A DNA stretch of 64,000 nucleotides from Pseudorasbora parva (lineage: Eukaryota > Chordata > Actinopteri > Cypriniformes > Gobionidae): positions 46,254,751 to 46,318,750 of the forward strand of contig NC_090175.1 in NCBI RefSeq assembly GCF_024679245.1, given 5' to 3'. Positions 53,030 through 62,324 of the stretch are shown piece after piece. Below the pieces are notes generated by a model, which did no database searches, had not been told where the DNA came from, and worked only from the letters and a program-made list of their open reading frames with translations. Position 1 is the stretch's first letter; every line of letters begins with the position of its first letter. The translations under genes were made by a program, and so were the position numbers.

Positions 53030-53324
53030 TCATTCATCTTCGGAACACAAATGAAGATATTTTTGATGAAATCTGAGATATCTCTGACTCTTCCATGGAC
53101 AGGACATATTCAAGGTCCAGTAAGGAAGTAAAGACATTGTTCAAATATTCCATGTGTCTCCAGTTGTAACCTTAATTTTATGAAATAACGAGAATAATTT
53201 TTGTGTGCAAAAACAAACAAAAATAACAACTTTGTCTATGTGGTGCCAGAGAGCTCTCGGATTTCATCAAAAATATCTTAGTTTGTGTTGAGAATTTGCC
53301 TTTTTGGGTGAACTTACCCTTTAA
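53030..53324 (-). repeat. TTAA-family copy, - orientation
   Basis: Ends GGGTGAACTTACCCTTTAA at 53324. Contains TTCGGAACACAAATGAAGAT and TTTTTGTGTGCAAAAACAAA, as in the full copy at 60458-60900. Confidence 0.65.
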
Positions 53325-53399
53325 CAATGCTTGGGGGGATGGGGACAAATTGTTCCGGGTAATTTCAAGGGAAACGGGGCTTAAATAACATTTTCCAAA

Positions 53400-53560
53400 A
53401 TATTATGCAGCACAATTGTTTTTAACTTTGATAATAAGAACCAAATCAATTCCAAATCATTAGAATGATTTATGGTGTATCATGTGACACTGGATTCAGT
53501 TTTGCCATTACAGAAAGAAATTACATTTTAAATTTCAATTTTATTAGTACAGTTTTTATC
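53400..53560 (-). repeat. Dispersed repeat fragment
   Basis: ATTATGCAGCACAATTG and TTTTGCCATTACAGAAAGAAATTAC are in reverse order relative to the 25890/33570 family (TTTCTGTAATG-CAAAGCTGAA side). Short and eroded. Confidence 0.45.
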
Positions 53561-54090
53561 AAATACATTCAGCCTGGCAAATGCGCACAGACTGTTAAAG
53601 GAAATAAATGATGGACTAATGCAAGTGTGGGGTCCCACGGAATTCATTGTGTCATTTCAAAAGACGTGTTGAGAACTGTGGAACATTTGTTTGGGTTTTC
53701 TTTCACCCATGAGTGGAGAATAGAAAATCCGGAGTGGAGTTGGAGCAGAGTGACAGTGCTTTGTCACTTTGAGCAGTGGAAATTGCTCTCGCTCCGCTCC
53801 ACTTACTTACATTCCTGGCTTCCATGCATGTCAGTCCGTCAGTCACGGTGAATCGTGAGACAGTGCACAGTTTTCATTTAAAACAGCGTTTGACAGATAT
53901 GAATAATCACACTCTAGAAATACTTTCCGCTGACCCTGACGTGTGCGGAATGTAAATGGCCACTATATTTGTGTTTACTCTACTACCCTCATGCCATAGT
54001 TTATCTATTAATTGAGTTCACAACTTTGCAGCGAGTGACAGAGATGGAAGGCAAAAGGATATTGATATTCAACCTCTCTCTTGATGTTCC

Positions 54091-54233
<143 letters not shown>

Positions 54234-54426
54234 CTGACTCTTCCAGAGGGAACTTTTAGCTCCAGAGGATATTAACATATGGGAAACAGGGCCTCCATCT
54301 GTCTGTTCTCTCCCCATACATTATTGCCTCTTTATATATTTCAGCCATCCCGCCATGTGTTTCTACATTTAGTGTGTTATTCATAGGGAGTTCGCAGCAG
54401 ACATGAATCTGCCTGTGTGAGTGTCT

Positions 54427-54555
<129 letters not shown>

Positions 54556-54715
54556 GGAATGTGTATGCTTTCACAGGGACGATGAATAAGGTCAGTGATC
54601 TACAATCTGGGGACAGTACCGGCACCGTTAACCGTTTGTGACCCCCCTGAGAGACATTTTACCTGAAGCCATCTGCAAGGGAGACCCACCGTGCAAATTA
54701 ATTACCTTGAGAGGG

Positions 54716-54760
54716 CGTGTGTGTGTGTGTGCGTGTGTGCGTGCGTGCGTGCGTGCGTGT
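54716..54760. repeat. (GT)n/(GC-GT)n microsatellite
   Basis: GT repeat turning into GTGC repeat. Confidence 0.95.
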
Positions 54761-55339
54761 TGGTCCTGAAAGTTAAATAGAGGAGCTGATGGTCTTGAGT
54801 GGTATATATTGCTAGTACAGTGGTATATATTGTGTTGGGTTACTTGGGATTTTACATTGGAAATCATGTTAATCGCATATTTTAGCCATATTTAAAGTAA
54901 TCTCATATTTAGAATTATAACAAATAGTATAGTTTCCGTTTCAGTTTCAGTTTATTAGAGGATAACCCCTTGAGATGAAACATCTCGTTTTCGAGGGGGT
55001 CCTCAAAATAACATCAGACAATTACATTCTCACACATACAAAAACTCTTCCATACAAACAACCACCCCAATCCGTCCCCCCTCTGACCACAAAATATTCA
55101 TATAAACAGCATAAAGTAATTTCAAAAACAAAATATTACAGGAGAATCATATTTGAGAGCACCATATTTGATTTGATTAAGTCACCAGGAACAAACAGAT
55201 AGATACATATAGATACATATAACCCAAGTATACATAAAAAATAAAAAATAAATAAAAAAGTATAAATTATAATAAAAATAATAATAATAAAAATAATGAT
55301 AACAATAATAATAAATAAATAAACCATATATAATTCATC

Positions 55340-55959
55340 TCATATAGGGAAACATTTACAATGATCACGTGATTGTAAATAAGCTAACAGAGCTGTCTTA
55401 AAGAGTGGAAAGAAAGAGATGGACCTTAAGGAACAGGGTAAGCTATTCCAATCAAAGGGAGCTTTGAATTTGAAAGCGCGTCTTCCAATTTCTTTAGATA
55501 TATTTGGGACAGAAAAAAAGAGATGACCAAGGTGTCTCAGGCCATAAGTTGACCTATATGGGACTAAATATTGCTTCAAGTAAAGAGGATAATTAAAAAA
55601 GATACATTTATAAATAAACTGAAACCAGTGTAGCTGTCGTCTGGCCTTAGGAGATAAAAAATTCAGTTGTTGATACATAGAACAATGATGGGTTAGGAAC
55701 GGACATCTTAACACAAATCGACAGAGACTGTTATAGACAACATTTAGGGGTTTCAAACATGATTCTGTTGTACTCATATAAACGAAGTCAGCATAATCAA
55801 TAATAGGAAATAATAGCTGAGTTACCAGTCTTAATCTAATTAGTGGTGGAAAACAATTAATTGAACGATATAATAATGTTAAATTATAGTTTACTTTTCT
55901 CACAATAGAGTCAATATGAGGCCTGAAGGAGAGACTGGAATCAAGCCAAAGGCCCAAAT
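55340..55959 (-). pseudogene. LINE ORF2 C-terminal fragment
   Basis: Open for about 205 codons of LINE sequence. The first ~19 codons of the 224-codon ORF (56014-55960) come from the LTR and are not part of it. Landmarks are SFRPHIDSIVRKVN, PIIDYADFVY, KARRQLHWFQFIYKC and WNSLP, as in thumb/C-terminal regions of Jockey/L2/Rex-type LINEs. It is separated from its RT domain by 3.3 kb of inserted DNA, so it is not functional. Confidence 0.85.
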
Positions 55960-56325
55960 TGTCACATGCCTGTCCTGTCTTGTGTGCACATGTGGGTTTT
56001 GTCATGTCTTGCATGTGCTCCTGTCATTGTCTGATCCCTCCCCCTTGTTATCTGATTAGTGTTAATTTCTCCCACCTGTTCCCTCTTGATTTCTTCCCTT
56101 TATAAGCTCCTTGTGTTTGTCAGTCTGGGTTGGATCCTTGTGTAATGTCTGCGTCTTCCGTCCTCCCCGTGATTCTGTTGGTTTGTTTAAGTTTGTATTT
56201 ATATTATTCTATTATGTGTTTTTCCCCCTCGTGGGTTGTTGTTTTGAGTTTATGTTTTATTTTATAATAAATGATCATTTTCTGCACTTGAGTCCTCGCA
56301 CCATTTCCTTTGTGTGAACGTGACA
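55960..56325 (+). repeat. 5' LTR
   Basis: Carries a TATA box TTTATAAG at 56099-56106, with a predicted RNA start about 27-30 nt later in GGGTTGGATCCTTG, and a poly(A) signal AATAAA near 56267. A 68-codon ORF (56111-56317) repeats in the 3' LTR and is not considered a gene. Confidence 0.92.
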
Positions 56326-56326
56326 G

Positions 56327-56338
56327 AAGGATCCAACC
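56327..56338 (+). promoter_or_regulatory. Primer-binding site, probably self-primed
   Basis: AAGGATCCAACC, beginning one base after the 5' LTR, is the exact complement of GGTTGGATCCTT at 56128-56139 in the LTR, just where the RNA is expected to start. It does not begin with TGG as tRNA-type sites do. This fits the self-priming of Tf1/sushi-type elements. Confidence 0.65.
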
Positions 56339-56390
56339 ATAGAGGACTCAGCAAGAGGATTGTTTATTTTTGTTGTTTGCTCTTTGAACT

Positions 56391-57641
56391 ATGGAGCTAA
56401 CCAGGCACGTACAGGTGATGCGGCAGGTGAACTCTAAATACATCCGCCAACAGGGGGCGGGTGTAAGAGAGTTCGCCTGCAAATTCCTTATTGAGGTGCA
56501 TCACCTGTACCTCAATGAGACAGAGAAGGCAGAGGTGTTTAACCTCTGCCTGGACATGCCTCTCAGCCCCATGGAGGTTGAGAGAATGGGAACCCCGGAC
56601 TTTTGGGAGTTTGTGGAACAGCTGGACTCCAGTCCCTCTAGGACCAGGGGCTGGATAGCTCCGGTGGTTCCTGTTCCAGTGGCCCAAGCTCCGGTGGTCT
56701 CTAAAAGGAGGAGGAGAAGGAAGGCTCCCTCCGTGCCTGTTCTTGTGGTCCCAGCTCCAGTGGTCCCTGTGCCGGTGGTCCCAGTGCCGGCGGATCGCAT
56801 GCCGATGGTCCCAGTACCGGCGGATCGTGTTCCGGTGGTCCCGATTCCGGTGGGTCGTGTTCCGGTGGTCCCTGTGCCGGTGGACCGTGTTCCGGTGGTC
56901 CCTGTGCCGGTTGTCCCTGTGCCGGTGGATCGTGTTCCGGTGGTCCCTGTGCCGGTGGATCGTGTTCCGGTGGTCCCTGTGCCGGTGGATCGTGTTCCGG
57001 TGGTCCCAGTGCCGGTGGATCGTGTTCCGGTGGTCCCAGTGCCGGTGGATCGTGTTCCGGTGGTCCCTGTGCCGGTGGATCGTGCTCCGGTGGTCCCTGT
57101 GCCGGTGGATCGTGCTCCGGTGGTCCCTGTGCCGGGGGATCGTGTTCCGGTGGTCCCTGTGCCGGTGGATCGTTTTCCGGTGGTCCCTGTGCCGGTGGAC
57201 TCCGTTCCGGTGGTCCCGAGTCCGGAAACGGCCTGGAGGGCTGTGATGGGATGCTTTGTGGTGGCAGTCCTGCATGCGTGGAAGGAGCACAGGGCTTTAT
57301 CCGAAGCCCCGGAGGGAGTTCCGGTGGTCCCAGTTCCGGCGGATCGTGTTCTGGTGGTCCCTGTGCCGGTGGATCGTGTTCCGGTGGTCCCTGTGCTGGT
57401 GGATCGTGTTCCGGTGGTCCCAGTTCCGGCAGATCATGTTCCGGTGGTCCCAATGCCAGCAGGTCGTATTCCGGTGGTCCCAGTGCTGGTGGATACTGCT
57501 GGACTGGAGAAGTTTCCCCAACGCCCTGCCTGCGCCGCTGAGGCGTCCTGCTCTCCCTGCGCCGCTGAGGCGTCCTGCTCTCCCTGCGCCGCTGAGGCGT
57601 CCTGCTCTCCCTGCGCCCCTGAGGCGTCCTGCTCTCCCTGA
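56391..57641 (+). CDS. Gag-like protein with tandem arrays (retroelement ORF)
   Basis: 416 codons. Residues 1-80 form a helical segment (GVREFACKFLIEV, EKAEVFNLCLDMPLSP) with the look of a Ty3-type gag core. An RRRRRR-like basic stretch and a Pro-Val region follow, then about 20 copies of a 10-residue unit PVVPVPVDRV in two blocks (about 56757-57220 and 57317-57500). After a short link the frame enters a 9-residue array (CAAEASCSP). It ends at TGA 57639-57641 where one unit has TGA for TGC. Past that codon the same frame stays open to 58692. No pol domains. The function is unknown; the gag call is inference from position and composition. Confidence 0.6.
   Translation: MELTRHVQVMRQVNSKYIRQQGAGVREFACKFLIEVHHLYLNETEKAEVFNLCLDMPLSPMEVERMGTPDFWEFVEQLDSSPSRTRGWIAPVVPVPVAQAPVVSKRRRRRKAPSVPVLVVPAPVVPVPVVPVPADRMPMVPVPADRVPVVPIPVGRVPVVPVPVDRVPVVPVPVVPVPVDRVPVVPVPVDRVPVVPVPVDRVPVVPVPVDRVPVVPVPVDRVPVVPVPVDRAPVVPVPVDRAPVVPVPGDRVPVVPVPVDRFPVVPVPVDSVPVVPSPETAWRAVMGCFVVAVLHAWKEHRALSEAPEGVPVVPVPADRVLVVPVPVDRVPVVPVLVDRVPVVPVPADHVPVVPMPAGRIPVVPVLVDTAGLEKFPQRPACAAEASCSPCAAEASCSPCAAEASCSPCAPEASCSP
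56757..57500 (+). repeat. 30-nt tandem array (two blocks)
   Basis: Unit TTCCGGTGGTCCCTGTGCCG plus TGGATCGTG-type remainder, about 15 copies at 56757-57220 and about 6 at 57317-57500, with about 97 bp of unique DNA between. Period is a multiple of three. Confidence 0.9.
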
Positions 57642-58120
57642 GCCCCTGAGGCGTCCTGCTCTCCGTGCGCCGCTGAGGCGTCCTGCTTTCCGTGCGCCGC
57701 TGAGGCGTCCTGCTCTCCGTGCGCCGCTGAGGCGTCCTGCTCTCCGTGCGCCGCTGAGGCGTCCTGCTCTCCGTGCGCCGCTGAGGCGTCCTGCTCTCCG
57801 TGCGCCGCTGAGGCGTCCTGCTCTCCGTGCGCCGCTGAGGCGTCCTGCTCTCCGTGCGCCGCTGAGGCGTCCTGCTCTCCGTGCGCCGCTGAGGCGTCCT
57901 GCTCTCCGTGCGCCGCTGAGGCGTCCTGCTCTCCGTGCGCCGCTGAGGCGTCCTGCTCTCCCTGCGCCGCTGAGGCGTCCTGCTCTCCGTGCGCCGCTGA
58001 GGCGTCCTGCTCTCCGTGCGCCGCTGAGGCGTCCTGCTCTCCGTGCCCCGCTGAGGCGTCCTGCTCTCCGTGCGCCGCTGAGGCGTCCTGCTCTCCGTGC
58101 GCCGCTGAGGCGTCCTGCTC
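57533..58120 (+). repeat. 27-nt tandem array
   Basis: About 21-22 copies of GCCGCTGAGGCGTCCTGCTC-TCCGTGC, with few substitutions between neighbours. It codes a Cys-rich 9-residue unit in the gag-like frame. Confidence 0.92.
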
Positions 58121-58375
58121 TCGCCGCACCTCCCTGGCGCTCCCTGCACTCGCCGCACCACCCAGGAGTTCTGCTCTGCCCGCGCCTCCCCGCCCTGCTC
58201 TACCCGCGCCGCCCCGGCTGCCTGAACTCTCCGGGCCGCCCCGGCCGCTTGAACTCGGTGGGCCTCCCGAACTCGGCGGGCCGCCCTGGCCATTCGAACT
58301 TTGTGGGCCACCATGGCCTCCTGAACTTTTTGTTTTCCTTGTCCCTCCCTTGTTTACCCCTCCCTTGTCTGTTCC

Positions 58376-58825
58376 TTCCTGGTCTGTCCCTCCCGTCCCA
58401 CCCTGGTCTGTCCCTCCCGTCCCGCCTTGGTCTGTCCCTCCCGTCCTGCCTTGGTCTGTCCCTCCCGTGCCCCCCTGGTCTGTCCCTCCCGTGCCCCCCT
58501 GGTCTGTCCCTCCCGTGCCCCCCTGGTCTGTCCCTCCCGTGCCCCCCTGGTCTGTCCCTCCCGTGCCCCCCTGGTCTGTCCCTCCCGTGCCCCCCTGGTC
58601 TGTCCCTCCCGTGCCCCCCTGGTCTGTCCCTCCCGTCCCGCCCTGGTCTGTCCCTCCCGTCCCGCCCTGGTCTGTCCCTCCCGTCCCGCCCTGATCTGTC
58701 CCTCCCGTCCCGCCCTGATCTGTCCCTCCCGTCCCGCCCTGGTCTGTCCCTCCCGTCCCGCCCTGGTCTGTCCCTCCCGTCCCGCCCTGGTGTGTCCCTC
58801 CCGTCCCCCCTGGTCTGTCCCGCCC
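58376..58825 (+). repeat. 24-nt tandem array
   Basis: About 18 copies of CTGGTCTGTCCCTCCCGTGC-CCCC. In the gag-like frame it codes an 8-residue Trp/Pro/Val unit. TGG to TGA changes at 58692-58694 and in the following units close the frame. Confidence 0.92.
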
Positions 58826-58857
58826 GTCCCTAGTGGAGCGTCTGGTAGCCGCTCCTT

Positions 58858-58870
58858 AAGGAGGGGGTAA
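58858..58870 (+). promoter_or_regulatory. Polypurine tract of the LTR element
   Basis: AAGGAGGGGGTAA directly before the 3' LTR, the expected primer for plus-strand DNA synthesis. Confidence 0.8.
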
Positions 58871-59236
58871 TGTCACATGCCTGTCCTGTCTTGTGTGCAC
58901 ATGTGGGTTTTGTCATGTCTTGCATGTGCTCCTGTCATTGTCTGATCCCTCCCCCTTGTTATCTGATTAGTGTTAATTTCTCCCACCTGTTCCCTCTTGA
59001 TTTCTTCCCTTTATAAGCTCCTTGTGTTTGTCAGTCTGGGTTGGATCCTTGTGTAATGTCTGCGTCTTCCGTCCTCCCCGTGATTCTGTTGGTTTGTTTA
59101 AGTTTGTATTCATATTATTCTATTATGTGTTTTTCCCCCTCGTGGGTTGTTGTTTTGAGTTTATGTTTTATTTTATAATAAATGATCATTTTCTGCACTT
59201 GAGTCCTCGCACCATTTCCTTTGTGTGAACGTGACA
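58871..59236 (+). repeat. 3' LTR
   Basis: One difference from the 5' LTR as read by eye. AATAAA near 59178 is the likely element poly(A) signal. Confidence 0.92.
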
Positions 59237-59690
59237 CAAATATTGAAATTTCTCAACATGCTCCATAAGTAAACCATCTGAGAATTTAATTGATAGACTA
59301 TTACCTTGGTTATACCGGACAGATCGAGTGGAAAATAACATACTATATGATTTACTTTTGTTCAATATAAGTCCGTTATCCGAAAGCCACCTTTGAATAA
59401 TATTAAAATCAAATTGCAGTGAGGATTGAATTAAATTAATATCACGTTTTGAAGAATAAATAAAAATGTCGTAAGCATACAGGAGAATTTGACTATCAAC
59501 ACACATTTGAGGGAGGTCATTAATAAAAATTGAAAATAAAAGAGGGCCTAAACAAGAACCTTGAGGAACACCCTTATCCATTATCACGAACTGAGAGAAA
59601 GAATCATTAACAATTACACTGACGTCTGTAATGAAGATATCAACTAAACCATAAAATGGACTGTTCGGAGATAATGATAATAATGTATAA
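59237..59690 (-). pseudogene. LINE reverse transcriptase fragment with altered catalytic box
   Basis: Contains the RT motif GVPQGSCLGPLLFSIFINDL (59572-59513) and the catalytic box, which reads YAYD (59479-59468) in place of YADD. The codon at 59473-59471 is TAC for Tyr where Asp is required. The later RT block IIQRWLSDNGLILNKSK also fits. The frame is broken at the LTR insertion (59236/59237). The frame remains open to about 59690, where similarity ends. Confidence 0.85.
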
Positions 59691-59731
59691 TAATGTCATA
59701 TCAATTACATATTCATACACATAACATTAGG

Positions 59732-59798
59732 TTAGTAAATAAGTCAGTTTGAGTTTGCATATTTTTGGGTCTATGCAATGCAAGATCATGTTAATAAA

Positions 59799-59866
<68 letters not shown>

Positions 59867-59933
59867 TTTATTAACATGATCTTGCATTGCATAGACCCAA
59901 AAATATGCAAACTCAAACTGACTTATTTACTAA
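59732..59933. repeat. Perfect 202-bp palindrome with an (AT)28 centre
   Basis: 59732-59804 and 59861-59933 are exact reverse complements as read (73 bp each, starting TTAGTAAATAAGTCAG), joined by a 56-bp AT repeat that is itself self-complementary. The whole stretch can form one hairpin. It lies about 40 bp beyond the LINE's truncated end. Confidence 0.92.
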
Positions 59934-59939
59934 TCTCAT

Positions 59940-60455
59940 GCCAAATATTGCACTAGTATTAGCCATTACCAGTGACAGAATGTGTGTCATAATTTGAAGT
60001 TTATATCGATGCACAGCCTTTAACGTCGACAACAAAGGATTTGAGCATTTCTCCAACTTTTTAATTGTTTGTGAACCAATTTATTTTGCTATCCTAGCTA
60101 TGCATGATTTGTTGCAATTTCTTATTTGCATTTAGCCGTGCATTTCCCCTTCTGTCTGCGATCATATCAGAGCGAACCTGTGAACCATTTTTCAGAACTA
60201 CTGAGTTGGAGCATTTGTTTGCGTGACTGAGAAAATGGTTTTCAAGAAAAGGGGAGCAGAAGAGAAAAGTATGGAAAGAAAGTGTGTGTGTGTTTCTATC
60301 ATTTGGCAGTTGCTTTTAAGAAGCAGCAGAAGTGAACTGACAAGGGTTTTATCATTTCCTTCTAAACTTGGATACACATTTAAAACGACATGTTAGTAAG
60401 TAAAGATCATTTATTTTTGTGGTGAATTTTGGTGAAATAAAACACTTAGTGTGGT
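59940..60455. other. Intergenic, no gene seen
   Basis: Unique-looking sequence with no coding signal. Confidence 0.4.
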
Positions 60456-60457
60456 TC

Positions 60458-60900
60458 TTAAAGGATTAGTTCAATGAAAATTCTGTCATTAATTACTCAT
60501 GTCGTTCGACACCTGTAAGACCTCCGTTCATCTTCAGAACACAAATCAACATATTTTAGTTTAAATCCAATGGCTCAGACAGCCCTTCATTGACACCAAT
60601 GTCATTTCCTCTCTCAAGACCCATAAAGGCACTAAAGACGTCGTTGCAAAGCCCATCTCACTACAGTTGGATACAATAATTTAATGAAGCGAAGAGAATC
60701 AAGAATATTTTTTGTGCGCAAAAACAAGGCCTAAATAACGACTTATATAGTGATGGTCAATTTCAAAACACTGCTTCCTGAAGCTTCAGAGCTTTATGAA
60801 TCAGCGTATCAATTCAGCGGTTCAGATCCCCAAAGTCACATGATTTCAGCAGATTTTAGATTTCAGATAGATTTCATTTTTGGGTGAACTAACCCTTTAA
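60458..60900. mobile_element. Complete TTAA-flanked non-autonomous element
   Basis: TTAAAGGATTAGTTCA at 60458 is opposed by TGAACTAACCCTTTAA ending at 60900. TTAA at both edges suggests the target duplication. 443 bp and no ORF. It is the best preserved copy of the family also seen at 21813, 30350-30450, 38037, 50222 and 53030-53324. Confidence 0.8.
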
Positions 60901-60904
60901 ATTA

Positions 60905-61438
60905 GATTGGGTAAACCCAGCCTGATCTGTTGGTGATTTGATTTCACCCTACAACTCTACTGCTGTTACACTTTTGCAGGATCAGGATCCAATCACAGAC
61001 TGGCTTATCCACCTGGCGCGCTTTTGGCAGTTTTAACACGATGACAGATAGAGAAGCAATAAGTCGTTGTTTGTTGATCACGCTAGTAGTCTTATTGGTT
61101 GAAGGATTATTCATTTGAATAATGTCAGTTGATCACGCCTATTGTTCAGTAGAATATACAGAGCAGACTCCCCAGACCAATGTTCAATCTTAAATTGAGC
61201 TTGGTCTGGTGATAGCCAGCTGATCTTTAAATCACAAATGCTGCAAATGAAATACATATGCAGTGCATGTTTTAAAGTAAAGCATTGCACTGTGTTCTTG
61301 TACAATTAAATCATGAGCGACTTTGTCCACAGTAAATGTCAAGTTTGCATTGCTTATAATAACATGCATTTGAGAAACGCCTTTAACCCCATTGTTGTCA
61401 ACAAAAGAGAATATTATAAGAGCAATGTTTCTTATGTT

Positions 61439-61469
<31 letters not shown>

Positions 61470-61545
61470 ATTAACATCACATTTATGCATTTGGCAGATG
61501 ACTAACATTGGATTTTAAGGTACACATATTATATTTTTGTATATA
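60905..61545. other. Intergenic, no gene seen
   Basis: No recognised gene. A (TG)n run of about 20 bp lies at 61440-61460. Confidence 0.4.
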
Positions 61546-61548
61546 TAT

Positions 61549-61806
61549 ACACTCTCAGAAAAAAAGGTACAGTGCTGTCACTGGGGCGATACCCTAAGGT
61601 ACAAAAGTGAAAAGGCACATCTATGTACCTTACTATCCCCTAAATGGTACATATTAGTACCTTAAAAGGTACATATCAGTACTTTAAGAGTGAGAATTAG
61701 TACCTTAAAGGTACATAGTAGAACCTTAAAGGTACATATTAGTACCTTTTTGGTTTTGTACCTTAGGGTACCGCCCCAGTGACAGAAATATACCTTTTTT
61801 TCTGAC
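61549..61806. mobile_element. Fold-back element with TCAGAAAAAAAGGTA ends
   Basis: TCAGAAAAAAAGGTA at the left is opposed by TACCTTTTTTTCTGA at the right, with inner GTCACTGGGGCG / CGCCCCAGTGAC and ACCCTAAGGTAC / GTACCTTAGGGT arms. The centre holds repeated TTAGTACCTTAAAGGTACAT units. Non-autonomous. Confidence 0.85.
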
Positions 61807-61827
61807 AAAAAGGTGACTTTTCTTTAC

Positions 61828-61964
<137 letters not shown>

Positions 61965-62261
61965 AATAGTACATAGAAATCCTTGAGCCTGAAATAGGCT
62001 GTAATTTCCCCCTCTTCTGCACTAATCACTGTGCTGCTTTTGTTCAGAGGAACAGGCTTTTAAGTTTTATCTCTCTAATTGTCTTGTTCTCCCTTTAGAA
62101 ATGCCAAACATAATTACATTTAAAAAACACTTCCTCTCCGCAACCGGAGTACGTTTATTTGCACAGGAACCACTTGTTTTCGCCAAGTGTCAAATCCATC
62201 GAAGACGCCACTGTGGCAGCTATCACGATCAGTGCACACATTGACACTGCGATAACTACCT

Positions 62262-62262
<1 letters not shown>

Positions 62263-62320
<58 letters not shown>
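62263..62320. repeat. (AC)n microsatellite
   Basis: 58 bp of AC repeat with one AAAC interruption. The 178-codon - strand ORF across it (62120-62656) has no recognised domain. Confidence 0.95.
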
Positions 62321-62324
62321 TTCA

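Larger units (their letters stand above)
55960..59236 (+). mobile_element. Young non-autonomous LTR retroelement with tandem-array ORF
   Basis: 3277 bp. Two 366-bp direct LTRs (55960-56325, 58871-59236) start TGTCAC and end GTGACA. Read side by side they differ at one base (T in the first, C in the second, in GTATTYATATT). CAAAT flanks both sides (55955-55959 and 59237-59241) as a 5-bp target duplication. The interior has a primer site, one long gag-like ORF and a polypurine tract. No protease, RT, RNase H or integrase is found, so it depends on another element. Insertion into the LINE is recent by the LTR identity. Confidence 0.92.
54931..59690 (-). mobile_element. 5'-truncated LINE (non-LTR retrotransposon), split by an LTR element
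   Basis: The - strand carries the later part of a reverse-transcriptase ORF at 59237-59690 and its C-terminal region at 55340-55959, with the LTR element 55960-59236 between them. The 3' UTR follows at 55339-54931. It is AT-rich (AATA repeats at 55238-55325) and ends in TGAAAC repeats after an AATAAA-like site. The upstream limit near 59690 marks 5' truncation, usual for LINEs. The clade is uncertain (Jockey/L2/Rex-like by the style of the tail). Confidence 0.85.

Noticed and set aside
56701..58314. 537-codon ORF on the - strand through the tandem arrays
   Set aside because: Array units are multiples of three and GC-rich, so several frames on both strands stay open. The + frame begins with the gag-like part and fits element polarity; the - frame has only array-derived sequence.
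56757..58825. CRISPR-like regularity of repeats
   Set aside because: Units are contiguous without unique spacers and lie in a retroelement of a vertebrate genome.
57256..58833. 525-codon + ORF in another frame
   Set aside because: It starts inside the first array and reads only repeat sequence, without the gag-like start.
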